DNA of 16,417 bases from contig SFJQ01000033.1 in the NCBI GenBank assembly GCA_004555855.1, forward strand, positions 1 through 16,417, in the 5' to 3' direction. This DNA is from [Eubacterium] saphenum (GTDB lineage Bacteria > Bacillota > Clostridia > Oscillospirales > Ruminococcaceae). Positions 14,821 through 16,417 of the stretch are shown piece by piece (positions within the stretch are counted from its first letter, which is position 1; every line of letters begins with the position of its first letter). A program made the position numbers and the translations under genes. Below the pieces are notes generated by a model. It saw only the letters and a program-made list of their open reading frames with translations, was not told the origin of the DNA and did not search any database.

Positions 14821-14896
14821 GGAAGTTTAGCTCAGCTGGGAGAGCGTCTGCCTTACAAGCAGAGGGTCGGGGGTTCGAGCCCCTCAACTTCCACCA
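14821..14896 (+). tRNA. tRNA-Val (anticodon UAC)
   Basis: A 76-base cloverleaf. The acceptor stem GGAAGTT pairs with AACTTCC, the D arm is GCTC/GAGC, the anticodon stem is TCTGC/GCAGA with loop CTTACAA giving UAC, and the T arm GGGGG/CCCTC encloses TTCGAGC. Discriminator A and an encoded CCA end follow. It reads GUA and, by wobble, other valine codons. Confidence 0.97.
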
Positions 14897-14931
14897 CTTT
14901 TTAAGCCGTGCCTGCAAAAGCGGGCGCAAAT

Positions 14932-15008
14932 GGCCCGGTAGTTCAGTTGGTTAGAACGCCGCCCTGTCACGGCGGAGGTCGAGAGTTCGAGTCTCTTCCG
15001 GGTCGCCA
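14932..15008 (+). tRNA. tRNA-Asp (anticodon GUC)
   Basis: A 77-base cloverleaf. The acceptor GGCCCGG pairs with CCGGGTC (one G-U), the D arm is GTTC/GAAC, the anticodon stem CCGCC/GGCGG has loop CTGTCAC giving GUC, and the T arm is GAGAG/CTCTT with TTCGAGT. Discriminator G and encoded CCA follow. Probably co-transcribed with tRNA-Val 35 bases upstream. Confidence 0.97.
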
Positions 15009-15009
15009 G

Positions 15010-15038
15010 AAGCGCAGTTTCAAAGCTGCGCTTTTTTG
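15010..15038 (+). terminator. Terminator of the tRNA operon
   Basis: AAGCGCAG (15010-15017) pairs with CTGCGCTT (15026-15033), with an inner G-T/T-A extension, and the stem runs into a six-base T-run (15032-15037). It lies one base after tRNA-Asp. Confidence 0.88.
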
Positions 15039-15065
15039 TTTGATGTTTCTATAACATACAAATCA

Positions 15066-15094
15066 AAAGCCCGACGAAAGCCGGGCTTTGTTTT
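15066..15094. terminator. Second, bidirectional-looking terminator hairpin
   Basis: AAAGCCCG (15066-15073) and CGGGCTTT (15082-15089) flank an 8-base loop; GTTTT follows on the plus strand and TTTTGATTTG on the minus strand. It backs up the tRNA terminator and would end transcripts of the minus-strand GGDEF remnant. Confidence 0.7.
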
Positions 15095-15095
15095 A

Positions 15096-15511
15096 TTAGC
15101 GCATCGAAACGTCGAACACCTTCGCTGCCGTGGGAAGCGCGAGAATTTCGTATTCCGACCGCATCTGCCGCTGGGTTTTCTTCGCAAACATAACGTATCC
15201 CGAAAATTTTCCCGCGCGGTCAATCCGATAGAAAATCGCCGATTTCACGCCCTTTTGTTTCAGAGCTCCGTCTGGTCGCCGATATTTTCGGTCACGATGA
15301 CGATTTCATCACCGCCCATTCTCCCGACAATGTCGCGCCCGTCTACGTTTTCGTTGATGATTTTCGTGAATGCGATAAGCACCTCATCGCCCGCGTCACC
15401 GCTTATAAAACGGCGTGAGAAAACGCACTCCTCGCATTCCGAGCCGTCCATAAAACCGTTTATCTTCACGGTTGTCGGAAATTCTTTGTTTACAAAAAGC
15501 CAACCTCCCAT
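15096..15511 (-). pseudogene. Broken, rearranged GGDEF-protein remnant
   Basis: Reading the minus strand, an 83-residue frame (15511-15260) ends with a recognisable core of a diguanylate cyclase domain: AGDEVLIAF, GRDIVGRMGGDE and IVTENIGDQ. The active-site half GGDE is present, but the usual N-terminal half of the domain (the DxLTGLxNR and metal-binding part) is absent; before AGDEV is an unrelated stretch. The frame stops at TGA 15262. A different frame continues from 15266 to TAA 15098-15096 with about 56 residues, ALKQKGVKSAIFYRI followed by GKFSGYVMFAKK, which resembles the end of a GAF-like sensor domain. In full proteins that domain usually comes before GGDEF, so the pieces seem out of order. 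No intact c-di-GMP enzyme is predicted. Alternatively the 83-residue frame is a small expressed gene, but it would lack key elements. Confidence 0.65.
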
Positions 15512-15621
15512 AAAATTTTCTTGATTATGTTATACAACAAAAGAAATTCTTCCTAAAGCCAAATTTGGCTGTATATTGTATATCAAAAAGCACAAAAAAT
15601 GAACAAAAATTCAAAAAGTTG

Positions 15622-15650
15622 TTTACATATTAAAAAATTTGTGATATAAT
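15622..15650 (+). promoter_or_regulatory. Sigma-A promoter of the lipoprotein gene
   Basis: TTTACA (15622-15627) and TATAAT (15645-15650) have a 17-base spacer and an extended -10 TG (15642-15643). Start is predicted near 15657, with GAGG (15663-15666) before the ATG at 15675. The AT-rich stretch 15524-15621 upstream holds nothing else I can identify. Confidence 0.87.
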
Positions 15651-15674
15651 ATAAAAAACAACGAGGTAATGACA

Positions 15675-16417
15675 ATGAAAAAATTTATTGCAATCGCGCT
15701 CTCTGCTTTTTTGCTCGCGGGCTGCTCAAACAACACAACAAACGAAAGCACAAACTCTGCGGCTTCTGCGGAAATATCTTCCGAAACAACTTCTTCCGTC
15801 ACGGAAAGCTCCTCCGAAAGCGTTTCGACAAGCGTTGAAGAAAGCTCGTCGAGTACGGAAAGCTCGTCCGTGACTGTTGAAAGCTCGTCGAGCGTTTCAA
15901 GTTCATCGACGACCGAAAAACCCGCCGAAAGCTCGTCAAGCAGTTCGTCAAGTTCTTCAACAAAGCCCGTAGAAAAGCCTGTAAGTTCTTCAACAAGTTC
16001 TTCTTCTACAAATAAGCCTACAAGTTCTTCTACTACTAAAATTGAAGAAAAGCCTATTCACACACATTCATTTACAGAAGCAACTTGCACTAATCCCGCA
16101 ACTTGCATTTCTTGCGGTGAAACAAAGGGTACAACTATAAATCATAATTACAATAATGGTTCTTGCATTTCTTGCGGTAAAAACGACCCTAATTATGTAG
16201 CACCTCATAATTGTAAAAACGATGGTCATATCTGGAACAACTCCTACACCGAATCTTCTACTGAAAATGTGGAAATCGTTGAAACTCACATTTTAAGTAA
16301 TAATGGTTATGACTACACTTTGGCTGGTCGTTACTTTGGAGACGCTGGAGTTAATATAGGCTTTACACCTTATTTTGGAACAAATGCTTTTGGTTCTGGT
16401 TCTTCTAAAGTAAAAAC
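15675..16417 (+). CDS. Ser-rich surface lipoprotein with Cys-pair module (3' partial)
   Basis: The frame is open to the window edge; 247 codons are visible. The N-terminus is a lipoprotein signal peptide (M-K-K-F, hydrophobic core, lipobox L-A-G-C with Cys17). Residues 18 to about 127 are a low-complexity linker rich in Ser, Thr and Glu, with repeats of E-S-S-S and E-K-P. Residues 129-174 carry a Cys-pair module: HTHSFTEATC, ATCISCG, then GSCISCGKNDPNY (Cys138, 144, 147, 164, 167). Modules of this kind occur in many clostridial surface proteins, where metal binding is plausible but unproven. The rest has no match I recognise. A clear codon shift occurs near base 15950: Ser changes from mainly TCG/AGC/TCC to TCT/TCA/AGT. 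The protein is probably anchored on the outer face of the membrane. Confidence 0.88.
   Translation, partial: MKKFIAIALSAFLLAGCSNNTTNESTNSAASAEISSETTSSVTESSSESVSTSVEESSSSTESSSVTVESSSSVSSSSTTEKPAESSSSSSSSSSTKPVEKPVSSSTSSSSTNKPTSSSTTKIEEKPIHTHSFTEATCTNPATCISCGETKGTTINHNYNNGSCISCGKNDPNYVAPHNCKNDGHIWNNSYTESSTENVEIVETHILSNNGYDYTLAGRYFGDAGVNIGFTPYFGTNAFGSGSSKVK

Noticed and set aside
14821..15511. Integrated element in the tRNA-Asp gene with an att site
   Set aside because: Both tRNAs are intact, and I found no integrase or repeated tRNA 3' end within the window, although the decayed GGDEF piece next door is suggestive.
15036..15524. 162-codon plus-strand frame over the GGDEF remnant
   Set aside because: It begins inside a terminator region, has no Shine-Dalgarno, and the recognisable protein motifs are on the other strand.

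Overview
The window looks like chromosomal DNA from an anaerobic, spore-former-lineage Firmicute, most likely a gut clostridium of the Oscillospiraceae/Ruminococcaceae type. The grounds are a ymdB-spoVS pair, an NfnAB electron-bifurcating transhydrogenase (a strict-anaerobe enzyme), sigma-A promoters with near-consensus boxes, a YerC-type TrpR-like regulator, and a lipoprotein carrying a Cys module of the kind common in gut clostridia. This is inference; no 16S or other marker gene is present.

Layout. (1) 2-5081, all plus strand and tightly packed: the 3' part of a YesL/DUF624 membrane protein, purA, ymdB (overlapping purA by one base), spoVS, a type I L-asparaginase starting one base after spoVS at a TTG, and a uridine-kinase-like P-loop kinase. 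(2) 5082-5644: a gene-free convergent junction packed with perfect hairpins, a three-unit 20-bp repeat and inverted terminal repeats. (3) 9841-5645, minus strand: an operon of a MarR regulator and two half-transporter ABC exporter subunits, with 4-bp and 8-bp overlaps. The NBD motifs predict one degenerate and one canonical ATP site. (4) 9842-10046: a divergent control region with two face-away sigma-A promoters and two candidate operators. (5) 10047-12279, plus: nfnA-nfnB, which couples NADH, NADPH and ferredoxin pools. (6) 12395-12610, minus: a small conserved-looking orphan gene facing nfnB across a bidirectional hairpin. (7) 12758-14749, plus: yerC-like regulator, SAM methyltransferase and hslO (Hsp33), read from a promoter that carries a Rex-like operator. 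(8) 14768-15037: tRNA-Val(UAC) and tRNA-Asp(GUC) with their own promoter and terminator. (9) 15096-15511, minus: decayed pieces of a GGDEF signalling gene. (10) 15622-end, plus: the start of a Ser-rich lipoprotein whose C-terminal part has clearly different codon use.

Most genes are ordinary housekeeping or redox genes. The material that known features do not explain is regulatory or structural: the hairpin-dense junction at 5082-5644, the Rex-like site on the hslO operon, the palindrome on the nfn promoter, the inverted repeat enclosing the tRNA promoter -10 box, the permuted GGDEF remnant, and the compositionally chimaeric lipoprotein. I found no clear evidence of a new multi-gene defence or biosynthetic system.
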